Part shown: in pieces, positions 44,440 through 52,798 of the stretch | Layout: every line of letters starts with the position of its first letter | Numbering within the stretch: position 1 is the first letter of the stretch | Source of the DNA: Actinophytocola sp036378875 | GTDB taxonomy: Bacteria; Actinomycetota; Actinomycetes; Mycobacteriales; Pseudonocardiaceae | Assembly (NCBI RefSeq): GCF_036378875.1 | Contig: NZ_DASUVO010000049.1 | Coordinates: 46,022-110,021 of the forward strand | DNA: 64,000 nucleotides | Reading direction: 5' to 3' | The notes under the pieces: generated by a model | The model's input: the letters and a program-made list of their open reading frames with translations, nothing else | What the model was told of the DNA's origin: nothing | Database searches by the model: none | Position numbers and translations under genes: made by a program

Positions 44440-45632
44440 AGGACGCGCCTGGCCGAGGCCAGCGCGGACAGCACGGTATCTGCTCCGTTCGTGAACAGCG
44501 CTCCCGTCAAGCGGCTCAGCAGGTAATGCGGCATGTCGGCCCGTTGCTCATGCTCGACATCCGGCCCGATTGGAGACAAGTAGGGCGAGTACAGCAGCAG
44601 TGCCTGCGGCTCGTGGATGTCCACGGTGAACGCCGCCATAGCCGGATATGTCTGCGTGAGGCTGATCTCGAGCCGCTCGGCACGACCGACATGCGCTTCC
44701 TTGAAGCGGGTGAACATCGACAACGACTCGGTGATCTTCGCAGGCAAGTCCTCACCGCGCTGACGACCAACCAGCTCCGCGGCCGGCGACGCGGGATCGA
44801 CGAGCACGCAGCGGTAGGTGCCGCCTCGATCGAGGAAGTCCAGGACCGCTTGCCGATACCGAGCAGGTCGTTCCCTGGTGACCAGGTAGTTGGCACACGT
44901 GTGCAGGGCGGAGCCGATCTCGACGATCTCGCTGTGGGCGGCGTCGACCAGCCGTGCCTTCTCGTGCTGGCTGGGCCGCTCATGGTAGGCGAGCACCTGC
45001 GTCCCGCCGGCCAGGCCGTTCGTGGCGAGCCAGGACCGGACGGCTGTTCCCTCGCCGATGGTCAGCACATAGACGTCCGTCCCCTCGAACGCGCCGACCA
45101 GTTCGAACCCGTCGACGTACTCGCCCCCGGCACGGTGAACGTCCGCGGAAATCGCCACGGAGTCGGGTGGGGTCGCCTTCTCCAGGTGCGCAGCGAGGTT
45201 GATCGCCGGACCGTAGAGCAGCTCGCGGTACTTCGGCCCCCGATACCGCAGCGCCCCTTTGTGCACCGCGATTCGAAGGTGCAGCATTCCTTTGATGCCG
45301 AGATGCGTGAACTCGTCCCGTAGGTGTTCGAGATCCGTTTCGAGTAGGCACCGTGCGACTTGGAGAGCGGTCGCCACACTGACACTCTCCCGGTCGTCGT
45401 GCACGATCAGGAATCCCCCGTCGCCGGCCCAGTGCCACACCTGCGCCGTGGCGCAGCCGTTGTTCTTGGCCGTCCGTTCGAGGCGCAGATCCGTCCGTTC
45501 CTTCAGCAGGTCGAACCCGTCAGCGGCGCGGTCACGGGGATTGTTTCTGATGATCGTGGAATGCCCCGCGGCGTCGATGAAGATGAAGTAGGCGTTGTCG
45601 TACGTGCCGACGTCGGGTCCGTCACTTTCCAA
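44436..45632 (-). CDS. class III nucleotide cyclase-like domain fused to unknown C-terminal domain
   Basis: 398 residues from a TTG at 45632; no better start is seen because the domain begins at once. The cyclase pattern is FIDAAGHST with metal Asp20, HWAGDGGFL with Asp71, and LYGPAINLAAHLEKAT with Asn145. The catalytic Arg expected four residues after the Asn is His149, so activity or base choice may differ. The C-terminal half (about 215-398) holds YRCVLVDPASPAAELVGRQ and PQALLLYSPYLSP, resembling sensor domains linked to cyclases. Pycsar defence uses related cyclases to make cCMP/cUMP; this one has no classic Pycsar effector beside it but a membrane nucleoside phosphorylase-like gene. Assignment as cyclase family is firm, as active enzyme less so. 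Confidence 0.72.
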   Translation of the reverse strand: MESDGPDVGTYDNAYFIFIDAAGHSTIIRNNPRDRAADGFDLLKERTDLRLERTAKNNGCATAQVWHWAGDGGFLIVHDDRESVSVATALQVARCLLETDLEHLRDEFTHLGIKGMLHLRIAVHKGALRYRGPKYRELLYGPAINLAAHLEKATPPDSVAISADVHRAGGEYVDGFELVGAFEGTDVYVLTIGEGTAVRSWLATNGLAGGTQVLAYHERPSQHEKARLVDAAHSEIVEIGSALHTCANYLVTRERPARYRQAVLDFLDRGGTYRCVLVDPASPAAELVGRQRGEDLPAKITESLSMFTRFKEAHVGRAERLEISLTQTYPAMAAFTVDIHEPQALLLYSPYLSPIGPDVEHEQRADMPHYLLSRLTGALFTNGADTVLSALASARRVL

Positions 45633-45639
45633 GGCTCAA

Positions 45640-46003
45640 CCACTCTCGCGCCGCTGTCGACGTCCAGACTACCCGTGTGGCGGCGCCTCTCCGCCAGAGC
45701 AGGCGGGCGCGAGATCGGCCGGTTTCGAACTGAGCCCGGTCGAGAACGACGTCCGCAAGTGAAACGACTCGCTGATTATGGTCCGATGACCGGACCGATG
45801 AGCCGAAGGAGGATCTCCACCGCACCCAGGGCCGCCATCTCAGTGGGGAGCGACCCTGTCGCGTTCGGGTCGAGCACGACCGTGGCGGGAAGCAGGGCAG
45901 GCGAGACGAGCAGCCGGCTCTTCTCCTCCCGCAATGGCAGCCTGGCAACCGCGCTCGCCTCCGAACCGGTGCCCAGGGTCGTGGGGACAGCGACCACCGG
46001 CAC
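45640..46003 (-). pseudogene. iron-containing alcohol dehydrogenase remnant
   Basis: From 46003 downward one frame gives VPVVAVPTTLGTGSEASAVARLP, then VVLDPNATGSLPTEMAALGAVEILLRLIGP, clear Fe-ADH NAD-binding and pre-metal-site sequence. It then stops at 45776. A second frame continues with SLADVVLDRAQFETGRSR toward 45640. The N-terminal 100 or so residues and the metal-binding His cluster are missing. It lies between the cyclase gene and the nitrite reductase operon and is not expected to be functional. Confidence 0.7.
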
Positions 46004-46041
46004 TCGACGGCGGGTCGCCGTGTCGGGGCAAGGTCGCGGTG

Positions 46042-46398
46042 CTATGTCTGGTGGGGTCCGGGTGTGTTCTGCTTGGTGACCACTGTGGACACGACGATGT
46101 GGCCGGTGTCGTCCACGCGGACCGGATAGGTACGCAGCGGTGGTTGTCCGGTGCGACAGATGCCGGTGTCAAGTTCGTAGATGTGTTGGTGTAGTGGGCA
46201 GATGACGATGTTGGCGTCGATCTGGCCGTCGGCGATCGGGCCCCCGGCGTGTGGACAGATCGCGGACAGGGCGCGCAGTCGGCCGTCGCGTAGACGGAAG
46301 ACGGCGATCTGGTCGTCGCCGATCGCGTAGGCTCGGCCTTCGCCGGTCGGGATCTCGTCGGCCGGGCCCAGGCGGTGTTCCGTCAGTGACGTGGTCAT
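46042..46398 (-). CDS. nirD: nitrite reductase small subunit (Rieske-type)
   Basis: 118 residues, ATG overlapping the nirB stop (ATGA). The Rieske cluster ligands are in CPHAGGP and CPLHQH (residues about 47 and 66). Length and sequence fit NirD, which pairs with NirB in NAD(P)H-dependent assimilatory reduction of nitrite to ammonium in the cytoplasm. It is the last gene of the nitrate assimilation operon. Confidence 0.92.
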   Translation of the reverse strand: MTTSLTEHRLGPADEIPTGEGRAYAIGDDQIAVFRLRDGRLRALSAICPHAGGPIADGQIDANIVICPLHQHIYELDTGICRTGQPPLRTYPVRVDDTGHIVVSTVVTKQNTPGPHQT

Positions 46399-48899
46399 GA
46401 CGCCGAACCATTTCTTTGAGCGGAGCGAGCCGTTCGGGCCGGCACCTCGGGCACCGGGATCAGTGGTAGCGCGGGGCGGAACTGTCCGGGTGTCGCGGGA
46501 TCCTCACCTTCCAACCAGGGATCGCGGTAGGCGTCGACGGACTGTTGCATGGCGGTGTCGAGCCGTCCGGCGATGCCGTCGCTGTCCTCGACGACGACCG
46601 CGCGAATGCGATCGATGCCGACGCGTGGCACGAAGGCGTAGGTGCGTTCCAGCCAGTTGGCGTTTTCCCGGTAGTACTGCAGGAACCGGCCGGTCAGTGT
46701 GATCACCTCGGCCGGTGTGTCCACTGTGGTCAGCAGGTCACCCTTGCGGATGTGCGCGCCGGCGGCGCCACCGACATAGATCTCCCACCGGCCACCTTCC
46801 ACGGCGACGACGCCGAGGTCCTTCACGTAGGCTTCGGCACAGTTGCGGGGACACCCCGTGACCGCGAGTTTCAGCTTGGCGGGGCTCTCCAAGCCCTGGA
46901 ACCTGGTTTCGATCGCGATGCCCAAACTGGTCGAGTCGCCGAGGCCGAAGCGGCAGAAGTCGCTACCGACACAGGTTTTCACGGTGCGGAAGCTCTTGCC
47001 GTACGCGTAGCCGGACGGCATGCCGAGGTCGGCCCACACCTTGGGCAGGTCCTCCTTGCGGATGCCGAGCAGGTCGATGCGCTGCCCACCGGTGAGCTTG
47101 ACCAGTGGCACGTCGTACTTCTCGGCCACGTCGGCGATGGTGCGCAGCTGCCGCGGGGTGGTGCAGCCACCCTTCATCTGGGGCACGACGGAGAACGTGC
47201 CGTCCTTCTGGATGTTGGCGTGCACCCGGTCGTTGATGAAGCGCGCGTCCCGCTCGTCGACGTACTCGTCGTTCCACATGGTCCGCAACAGGGAGGTCAG
47301 GCCCATCTTGCTCCTGGCATCCTCCATGCCGTCCGGGGCCAGCGCGGCGAAGACCGAGGACACCGACCGGAGCCGCTGTTGCAGGATGGCGGCCATGAGT
47401 TCCGGTTTCGCCAGGGGAATGCCGGGCACGTACCAGTTGGCGGACGCGTCCTCCTCGACCTCCCCGCCGGCGGCCCATTCGACGATCTGCGCGGTGAGTC
47501 CCTTGCACGAGCCGCAGCCCTTGCCGGCCCGGGTGGCGTCCATGACGCCGGTCACCGTCCGCACACCGCCCTTGACCGTGTCCACGATCGACTTCTTGCT
47601 GACCCCGTTGCAGTTACACACCTGCGCGTCGTCACTCAACTCCGCCACCGTCGTCTCGGCGGGCGGTGCGCCGAGGTCGAACAGCAGCCGGATCCGTTCC
47701 TCCGGCAGGGGCAGTCCCCGGTCGAAGGCCTGCATGAGGAAGGCGACCTTGCCGACGTCGCCCAGCAGAGTGGCGCCGACCAGTCGGTTCTCGCGGACGA
47801 CGACGCTCTTGTACACACCGCGGTTCGGTTCGGCGAACACCAGGAACTCGTCGTCGTCGCGTTCGGGGCCCTGTACACCCATCGACGCCACGTCCACCCC
47901 GGCGACCTTGAGTTTGGTTGCAGTACGCGAACCGTGGTAGGCGGCCTTGGGGTCGGCGCCGGTGATGTGGTCGGCCAGCACCCGAGCCTGTTCCCACAGC
48001 GGCGCGACCAGGCCGTACACCTGGTCGCGGTGCTGGACGCACTCGCCGACGGCGTAGATGTCCGGCTCGTCCATGACCCGTAGCTGGTCGTCGACCACGA
48101 TGCCCCGCTCGACGGGCAGGTCGCTGATCGCGGCGAGCTGGGTGTTGGCGCGGATACCGGCGGCCACCACCACCATGTCGCAGGGGATCTCCCGCTTGTC
48201 ACTCAGTGCGATGCCGCGCACCGAGTCCTTGCCGAGGATCGCCGTGGTCCTGGCGTTCAGGACCACCTCGATGCCCAGCTTCTCCACGCTACGCAGCAGG
48301 ATCGCGCCGGCCTGGGCGTCCAGCTGCTGGTTCATCAGGTGCGATCCGGCGTGCACGAGCGTCACCTTCACGCCGTGGCCCTGCAGGCCGCGCGCGGCTT
48401 CCAGGCCGAGCAGACCGCCGCCGATGACCACGGCGCGCTCGTGGTCCCGCGCGTAGCTGATCATGGTGCGGGTGTCGTCGATCGTGCGGAACCGGAAGAC
48501 GCCCTGGTGGAAGCCCCGACCGCGGACGTGCATGCCGGGGATGTCCGGCACGTACGGTTGGCTGCCGGTCGCGATGATGAGTTTGTCGTACGGTGTCGCG
48601 GTGCCGTTCCTGGCGTGGACGCGCTTCGCGAAGCGGTCGATGCGCTCGACGCGCATGCCGGCGTGCAGGACGATGTCGTTCTCCTCGTACCAGGCGAGGC
48701 TGTTGAGGAAGATCTCGGCCTCGTCCTCGACCCCACTGAGCACATTGGACAGCAGGATGCGGTTGTAGTTGCCGTACGGCTCTTCCCCGAACATCGTGAT
48801 GTCGAACCGCTGCCCGCCGCCGCGTTCGAGGATCTCCTCAACGGCGCGGGCTCCTGCCATCCCGTTACCGATCACCACCAGCCGTGCTCGCGTCATCAT
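46395..48899 (-). CDS. nirB: assimilatory nitrite reductase large subunit
   Basis: 834 residues from the ATG at 48899 (ATGA overlap with the upstream gene); ATG at 48896 has the better distance to the GGAGG site. The N-terminal half is an FAD/NAD-binding reductase (LVVIGNGMAGARAVEEIL, VVIGGGLLGLEAARGL, IYAVGECVQHRD). A BFD-type 2Fe-2S segment follows (CNCNGVSKKSI, GCGSCKG). The C-terminal sulfite/nitrite reductase part binds siroheme-4Fe4S through TCVGSDFC and TGCPRNC. The last residues (ARSAQRNGSAS) come from an extragenic-repeat-like sequence. It reduces nitrite with electrons from NAD(P)H. Confidence 0.95.
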   Translation of the reverse strand: MMTRARLVVIGNGMAGARAVEEILERGGGQRFDITMFGEEPYGNYNRILLSNVLSGVEDEAEIFLNSLAWYEENDIVLHAGMRVERIDRFAKRVHARNGTATPYDKLIIATGSQPYVPDIPGMHVRGRGFHQGVFRFRTIDDTRTMISYARDHERAVVIGGGLLGLEAARGLQGHGVKVTLVHAGSHLMNQQLDAQAGAILLRSVEKLGIEVVLNARTTAILGKDSVRGIALSDKREIPCDMVVVAAGIRANTQLAAISDLPVERGIVVDDQLRVMDEPDIYAVGECVQHRDQVYGLVAPLWEQARVLADHITGADPKAAYHGSRTATKLKVAGVDVASMGVQGPERDDDEFLVFAEPNRGVYKSVVVRENRLVGATLLGDVGKVAFLMQAFDRGLPLPEERIRLLFDLGAPPAETTVAELSDDAQVCNCNGVSKKSIVDTVKGGVRTVTGVMDATRAGKGCGSCKGLTAQIVEWAAGGEVEEDASANWYVPGIPLAKPELMAAILQQRLRSVSSVFAALAPDGMEDARSKMGLTSLLRTMWNDEYVDERDARFINDRVHANIQKDGTFSVVPQMKGGCTTPRQLRTIADVAEKYDVPLVKLTGGQRIDLLGIRKEDLPKVWADLGMPSGYAYGKSFRTVKTCVGSDFCRFGLGDSTSLGIAIETRFQGLESPAKLKLAVTGCPRNCAEAYVKDLGVVAVEGGRWEIYVGGAAGAHIRKGDLLTTVDTPAEVITLTGRFLQYYRENANWLERTYAFVPRVGIDRIRAVVVEDSDGIAGRLDTAMQQSVDAYRDPWLEGEDPATPGQFRPALPLIPVPEVPARTARSAQRNGSAS

Positions 48900-49252
48900 C
48901 CCTCCTGGACCTCGACCAGACCGAGATCGACCACCGCGGTACCGGTGATTCCCTCCGGCGCCGCCAGGTGCAGTTCGAGCGTTGTGCCGCTGTCGAGGTC
49001 CTCGACCACGCGCAGTGGCACGTGCACGTCGCCTTTGGCGGCGATCGGGAAGTACCGCATCGGCCTGCCGTCGCACACGAGCACCACGCAGATCAACTCG
49101 CCGGAGGAGTTGCCACCGCGGAAGTACACCGGCTGGGTGATCACCCCTGGCGGCACCACGTAGCCGAGCAGGCCGTCGAGCAGGAATGGCTGGCCAAGAC
49201 CCTTGCCCTCGAAGGGAAAGATGCCTTGTAGGAAACGAGGTGTCGAGTGCAC
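48896..49252 (-). CDS. conserved small protein of the nitrate assimilation operon
   Basis: 118 residues from the GTG at 49252, which shares one base with the nitrate reductase stop (TAGTG); its own stop overlaps nirB. I do not know a characterised function. It is beta-rich (VITQPVYFRGGNSSGELICVV, DVHVPLRVVEDL, TTLELHLAAP) without cysteine motifs, signal peptide or membrane segment. Its place between the two reductase genes and full translational coupling suggest a maturation or accessory role in nitrate/nitrite reduction. Confidence 0.7.
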   Translation of the reverse strand: MHSTPRFLQGIFPFEGKGLGQPFLLDGLLGYVVPPGVITQPVYFRGGNSSGELICVVLVCDGRPMRYFPIAAKGDVHVPLRVVEDLDSGTTLELHLAAPEGITGTAVVDLGLVEVQEG

Positions 49253-51369
49253 TAGTTCTCCTCCGGGGCAGGCGACGGGACAGGATCGGCCGGGCCGCCG
49301 GCGCGGCTGACGACGACCGCGCACACCTTGAACGCGGGCATCCCGGACCGCCGGTCGAGGGCCGGGTTGGTCAGGACGTTGGCGCCGCCCCAGTGGAACG
49401 GAACGAACAAGGTGTCCGGGCGCAGGTGGTCGGTCAGCCGGGCCCGGAACACGGCTTTGCCACGCCGCGTGCGCAGCTCCACCAGGTCACCGTCGCCGAT
49501 GCCGTGCAGCCGCGCGAGGTCCGGGTGCAGCTCGACGTACGGCTCGGGCACCGCCGCCACCAGCGTCGGCGACCGGCGCGTCTGGGTGCCGCTCTGGTAG
49601 TGCTGCATCGACCGCCCGGTGGTCAGCACGTACGGGTACTCACCGTCGGGCACCTCGGCCGGGTTGCGGTGCTCGACGCGGACGAAACGGGCACGGCCGT
49701 CCGGCGTCGGAAACCCGTCATCGAACAGCCGTGGCGTGCCGGGATGGCCGGGCGCAGGGCAGGGCCAGAAGACACCCTGCTCGGCGTCGATGCGGTCGTA
49801 GGTGATACCCGAGTAGTCGGCGACGCCGCCCGCGCTGGCCCGCCGCAACTCGTCGAAGACCCGACGCGGGTCCGCGTCGAACAAGCGGCCACGGCCCAAC
49901 CGTCGCGCCAGCTCGGTGAGGATCCACAGGTCGTCCCGCACCCCCGCCGGCGGCGGCAACGCCCGACGACGCCGGATGACCCGGCCCTCGACGTTGGTCA
50001 GCGTGCCGTCCTCCTCGGCCCACTGCGTCGTGGGCAGGACGACGTCGGCCTCGGCGGCGGTCTCGGACAGGAAGATGTCGGTCACCACAAGGAAGTCCAG
50101 CGCGCGCAACCGGTTGAGCACCCGGCTGGTGTTGGGGGCGGACACGATCACGTTGGAGCCGAAGACCAGCAGTGCCCGCACACCGCCGTCACTACCTATA
50201 TGGTCGAGCATCTCGTACGCCGACCGGCCCGGCCACGGCAGATCGGCCGGGTCGACACCCCACACCTTCGCGATGTGCGCACGTGCGGCCGGGTCGTCGA
50301 GGCGTCGGTAGCCGGGCAGCTGGTCGGCCTTCAGGCCGTGTTCCCTACCGCCCTGGCCGTTGCCCTGGCCGGTCACGGTGCCGTAACCGGAGCTTGGCCG
50401 GCCAGGCAGCCCGAGGGCCAACGCGAGGTTGACGAACGCCTGCGCGGTGTCCGTGCCGTTGCTGTGCTGTTCGGCGCCCCGTGCGGTCAGGACCATCGCC
50501 GATTCGGCCTCGCCGAGGATACGGACCGCCTGCCGGATCAGGTCCGCGGGAACGCCGGTGATCCGCTCGACGCGATCCGGCCAGTAACCCGCGACCGCCG
50601 AGCGCACAGCGTCGAAACCCGTAGTCAGGCGCGCCACGTACTCGGTGTCGACGTAGCCCGCACGGAGCGCGATGTGCAGCATTCCGTTGGCCAGCGCCAA
50701 ATCGGTGCCCGGAGCAGGCTGCAGGTGCAGGTCGGCGCGGGCGGCGGTCGCAGTGCGACGCGGGTCGACGACGATGTGCCGAGCCCCGCTTGCCCGGCCC
50801 TGCTCCAGGTACCGCACCACCGGAGGCATCGTCTCGGCCGGGTTCGCCCCCACCAGCATCAGAGCCCGCGTGTCAGCCAGGTCCGCCAACGGAAACGGTA
50901 GCCCACGGTCGACGCCGAACGCGCGGTTACCTGCGGTAGCGGCCGACGCCATACAGAACCGTCCATTGTAGTCGATCGCGGACGACCGCAGGCCAACCCG
51001 AGCGAACTTGCCGAGCAGGTACGCCTTCTCGTTGGTCAACCCGCCGCCGCCGAAGCACCCCACACTGTCCGGGCCATGTCGTCGCTGGCTGCGGCGGACC
51101 GCGGCGACGACACGGTCGAACGCCTCGTCCCACGTGCTCGGTCGCAGCGGACTGTCCCGGTCACCGGCCCGTTCCCGAACCAGCGGCGACAACAACCGGT
51201 CGGGATGCCCGAGCAGTTCCGACGCGGCCCAGCCCTTCACGCACAGACCACCCCGGTTGGTGGGAAAATCATCCGCCAGGACGCCCGGCTCGGCACCACC
51301 GGTGAGCCGGATGCCGCACTGCAACGAGCAGTACGGACAATGCGATGCGACACCCGCGGCCCGGCTCAC
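49252..51369 (-). CDS. nasA: assimilatory nitrate reductase, molybdopterin catalytic subunit
   Basis: 705 residues from the GTG at 51369. The N-terminal 4Fe-4S motif is HCPYCSLQCG with the fourth Cys in GGLCVKGW. Molybdopterin-domain hallmarks follow: LLVGANPAETMPPVVRYLEQ, HIVVDPRRTATAARADLHLQ, GTDLALANGMLHIAL, and the dinucleotide-binding end LTTGRSMQHYQSGTQTRRSP. It should reduce nitrate to nitrite in the cytoplasm, feeding NirBD. No separate electron-transfer subunit gene is seen next to it. The ribosome site AAGGAG lies almost on the start codon, so the start is uncertain by a few residues. Confidence 0.93.
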   Translation of the reverse strand: MSRAAGVASHCPYCSLQCGIRLTGGAEPGVLADDFPTNRGGLCVKGWAASELLGHPDRLLSPLVRERAGDRDSPLRPSTWDEAFDRVVAAVRRSQRRHGPDSVGCFGGGGLTNEKAYLLGKFARVGLRSSAIDYNGRFCMASAATAGNRAFGVDRGLPFPLADLADTRALMLVGANPAETMPPVVRYLEQGRASGARHIVVDPRRTATAARADLHLQPAPGTDLALANGMLHIALRAGYVDTEYVARLTTGFDAVRSAVAGYWPDRVERITGVPADLIRQAVRILGEAESAMVLTARGAEQHSNGTDTAQAFVNLALALGLPGRPSSGYGTVTGQGNGQGGREHGLKADQLPGYRRLDDPAARAHIAKVWGVDPADLPWPGRSAYEMLDHIGSDGGVRALLVFGSNVIVSAPNTSRVLNRLRALDFLVVTDIFLSETAAEADVVLPTTQWAEEDGTLTNVEGRVIRRRRALPPPAGVRDDLWILTELARRLGRGRLFDADPRRVFDELRRASAGGVADYSGITYDRIDAEQGVFWPCPAPGHPGTPRLFDDGFPTPDGRARFVRVEHRNPAEVPDGEYPYVLTTGRSMQHYQSGTQTRRSPTLVAAVPEPYVELHPDLARLHGIGDGDLVELRTRRGKAVFRARLTDHLRPDTLFVPFHWGGANVLTNPALDRRSGMPAFKVCAVVVSRAGGPADPVPSPAPEEN

Positions 51370-51392
51370 TCCTTCGATGATGCGCCGCCCCT

Positions 51393-51430
51393 GTTTCCCA
51401 TGGACGGCACGTGTGTTACGTCGGGCTGAC
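51393..51430 (-). promoter_or_regulatory. possible GlnR box upstream of the nitrate reductase operon
   Basis: On the - strand the sequence reads GTCAG-6 nt-GTAAC-6 nt-GCCGT-6 nt-GAAAC. This keeps the exact register of the GlnR consensus gTnAC-n6-GaAAC-n6-GtnAC-n6-GaAAC. Three of four blocks match at four or five positions; the third is poor. It ends 23 bases before the GTG, close for an activator site, so it may reflect a leaderless or misplaced start. Confidence 0.35.
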
Positions 51431-51557
51431 GAACAGTTCAGCGGGGGAAGCGGGTCCAGCTCGGCCCACGCCCGGCCTCGGTGAACTCACCGACGGTGGT
51501 CCCCGGTCTGTCCACTACGAACGAACTCATGACGGCGCCACACCGGTGGGCGGCGGG

Positions 51558-52574
51558 TCAACGTCGAGTGGTCGGGTGATGGCCGGGGCCGGGGAGGGCG
51601 TCGGTGGGCTTTGAGGCGATGGGAGTGGGGCTGAGCGAGGTGTCGTCCTCGCCGGGTTCCAGCAGGGTCGCGGCCGAGCCGACGATGCGCGGGTCTGGTT
51701 CGCCGACGATCCCGGGGTCTTTGTCGTCGTAGTCGAACCTGGCCAGGACGCTGCGCATCGCCTCGGTGCGGGCGCGCTTCTTGTCGTTGCTCTTGACCAC
51801 TGTCCACGGGGCACTGTCGGTGTCGGTCGCCCGGAACATGGCGACTTTGGCCGTGGTGTAGGCGTCCCAGCGGTCCAGCGCCTTGATGTCGTTGGGGCTG
51901 AGTTTCCACCGCCGTACCGGGTCGATCTGGCGGATCAGGAACCGGGTCCGCTGCTCGGCCTGGGATACCGAGAACCACAGCTTCACCAACAGCACACCGT
52001 CGTCGACGAGCATCTCCTCGAACGCGGGCGCCTGGTGCACGAACCGCTCGTACTGCTCATCGGAACAGAAGCCCATCACCCGCTCCACCCCGGCGCGGTT
52101 GTACCAGGACCGGTCGAACAGCACCATCTCGCCGGCCGCCGGCAGATGCTGGACGTAGCGCTGGAAGAACCACTCGCTCTCTTCCCGCTCAGTGGGCTTG
52201 CCGAGCGCGACCACCCGAGCACCGCGCGGGTCCAGGTGCTCGGTGAACCGTTTGATGGTGCCGCCCTTGCCGGCCGCGTCCCGACCCTCGAACACGATCA
52301 CCATCCGCTGCCGTGTCGCGGACACCCAGTGCTGAAGTTTCAACAACTCGATCTGCAGCAGTCGCTTCGTCCGGTCGTACTCCGCCCGGCTCATCCGCCA
52401 CCGGTACGGATAGTTGTCCCGCCATGTGTCCACTTCGGAGCCATCCGGCCACCGCAGTACCGGCTCGTCCTCGTCGCTGTAGTCGGCGCTGATGCCCTCA
52501 CTCAGCTCGGGGAACGCCGCCGCGACCTCCGGTGAGTTGTCGATCACGCGTTTGAGGGTACCCGCCGAACCCAT
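51558..52574 (-). CDS. ppk2: polyphosphate kinase 2 family protein
   Basis: 338 residues from the ATG at 52574. The PPK2 core is complete: Walker A-like FEGRDAAGKGGTIKRF, PRGARVVALGKPTEREESEWFFQRYVQHLP, Walker B/lid FDRSWYNRAGVERVMGF, then WKLSPNDIKALDRWDAYTTAK and a SNDKKRAR segment. PPK2 enzymes transfer phosphate between polyphosphate and nucleotides. The N-terminus (about 80 residues) is acidic (YSDEDEPVLRWPDG), and the C-terminal Pro/Thr-rich tail beyond residue 300 is extra. It is transcribed alone, divergently from the acyl-CoA dehydrogenase gene. Confidence 0.93.
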   Translation of the reverse strand: MGSAGTLKRVIDNSPEVAAAFPELSEGISADYSDEDEPVLRWPDGSEVDTWRDNYPYRWRMSRAEYDRTKRLLQIELLKLQHWVSATRQRMVIVFEGRDAAGKGGTIKRFTEHLDPRGARVVALGKPTEREESEWFFQRYVQHLPAAGEMVLFDRSWYNRAGVERVMGFCSDEQYERFVHQAPAFEEMLVDDGVLLVKLWFSVSQAEQRTRFLIRQIDPVRRWKLSPNDIKALDRWDAYTTAKVAMFRATDTDSAPWTVVKSNDKKRARTEAMRSVLARFDYDDKDPGIVGEPDPRIVGSAATLLEPGEDDTSLSPTPIASKPTDALPGPGHHPTTRR

Positions 52575-52798
52575 CGACAAACTGACCAAACGCCGCGAGG
52601 GTTCACACCGCCGACACCACGCTGTCGCGGGTACGTTGAACAACGTCAGGGTCGATGGGACCCAGCGCAGCGGGAAGGCGGTCCTGCTCAGGTCGTGCGT
52701 AGCGGCGGACCAGAGTGCGCGCGAAACCTCGGGACGACGCGCCACTCCGGGTGATGCTGGCTGACACGACCGTAACGTCGGCCAGAGGGGTCGCACCA

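Noticed and set aside
44436..45632. Naming this a Pycsar uridylate or cytidylate cyclase
   Set aside because: Only the general class III pattern is present, the expected Arg is His, and there is no standard Pycsar effector with cyclic-nucleotide-binding domain beside it.
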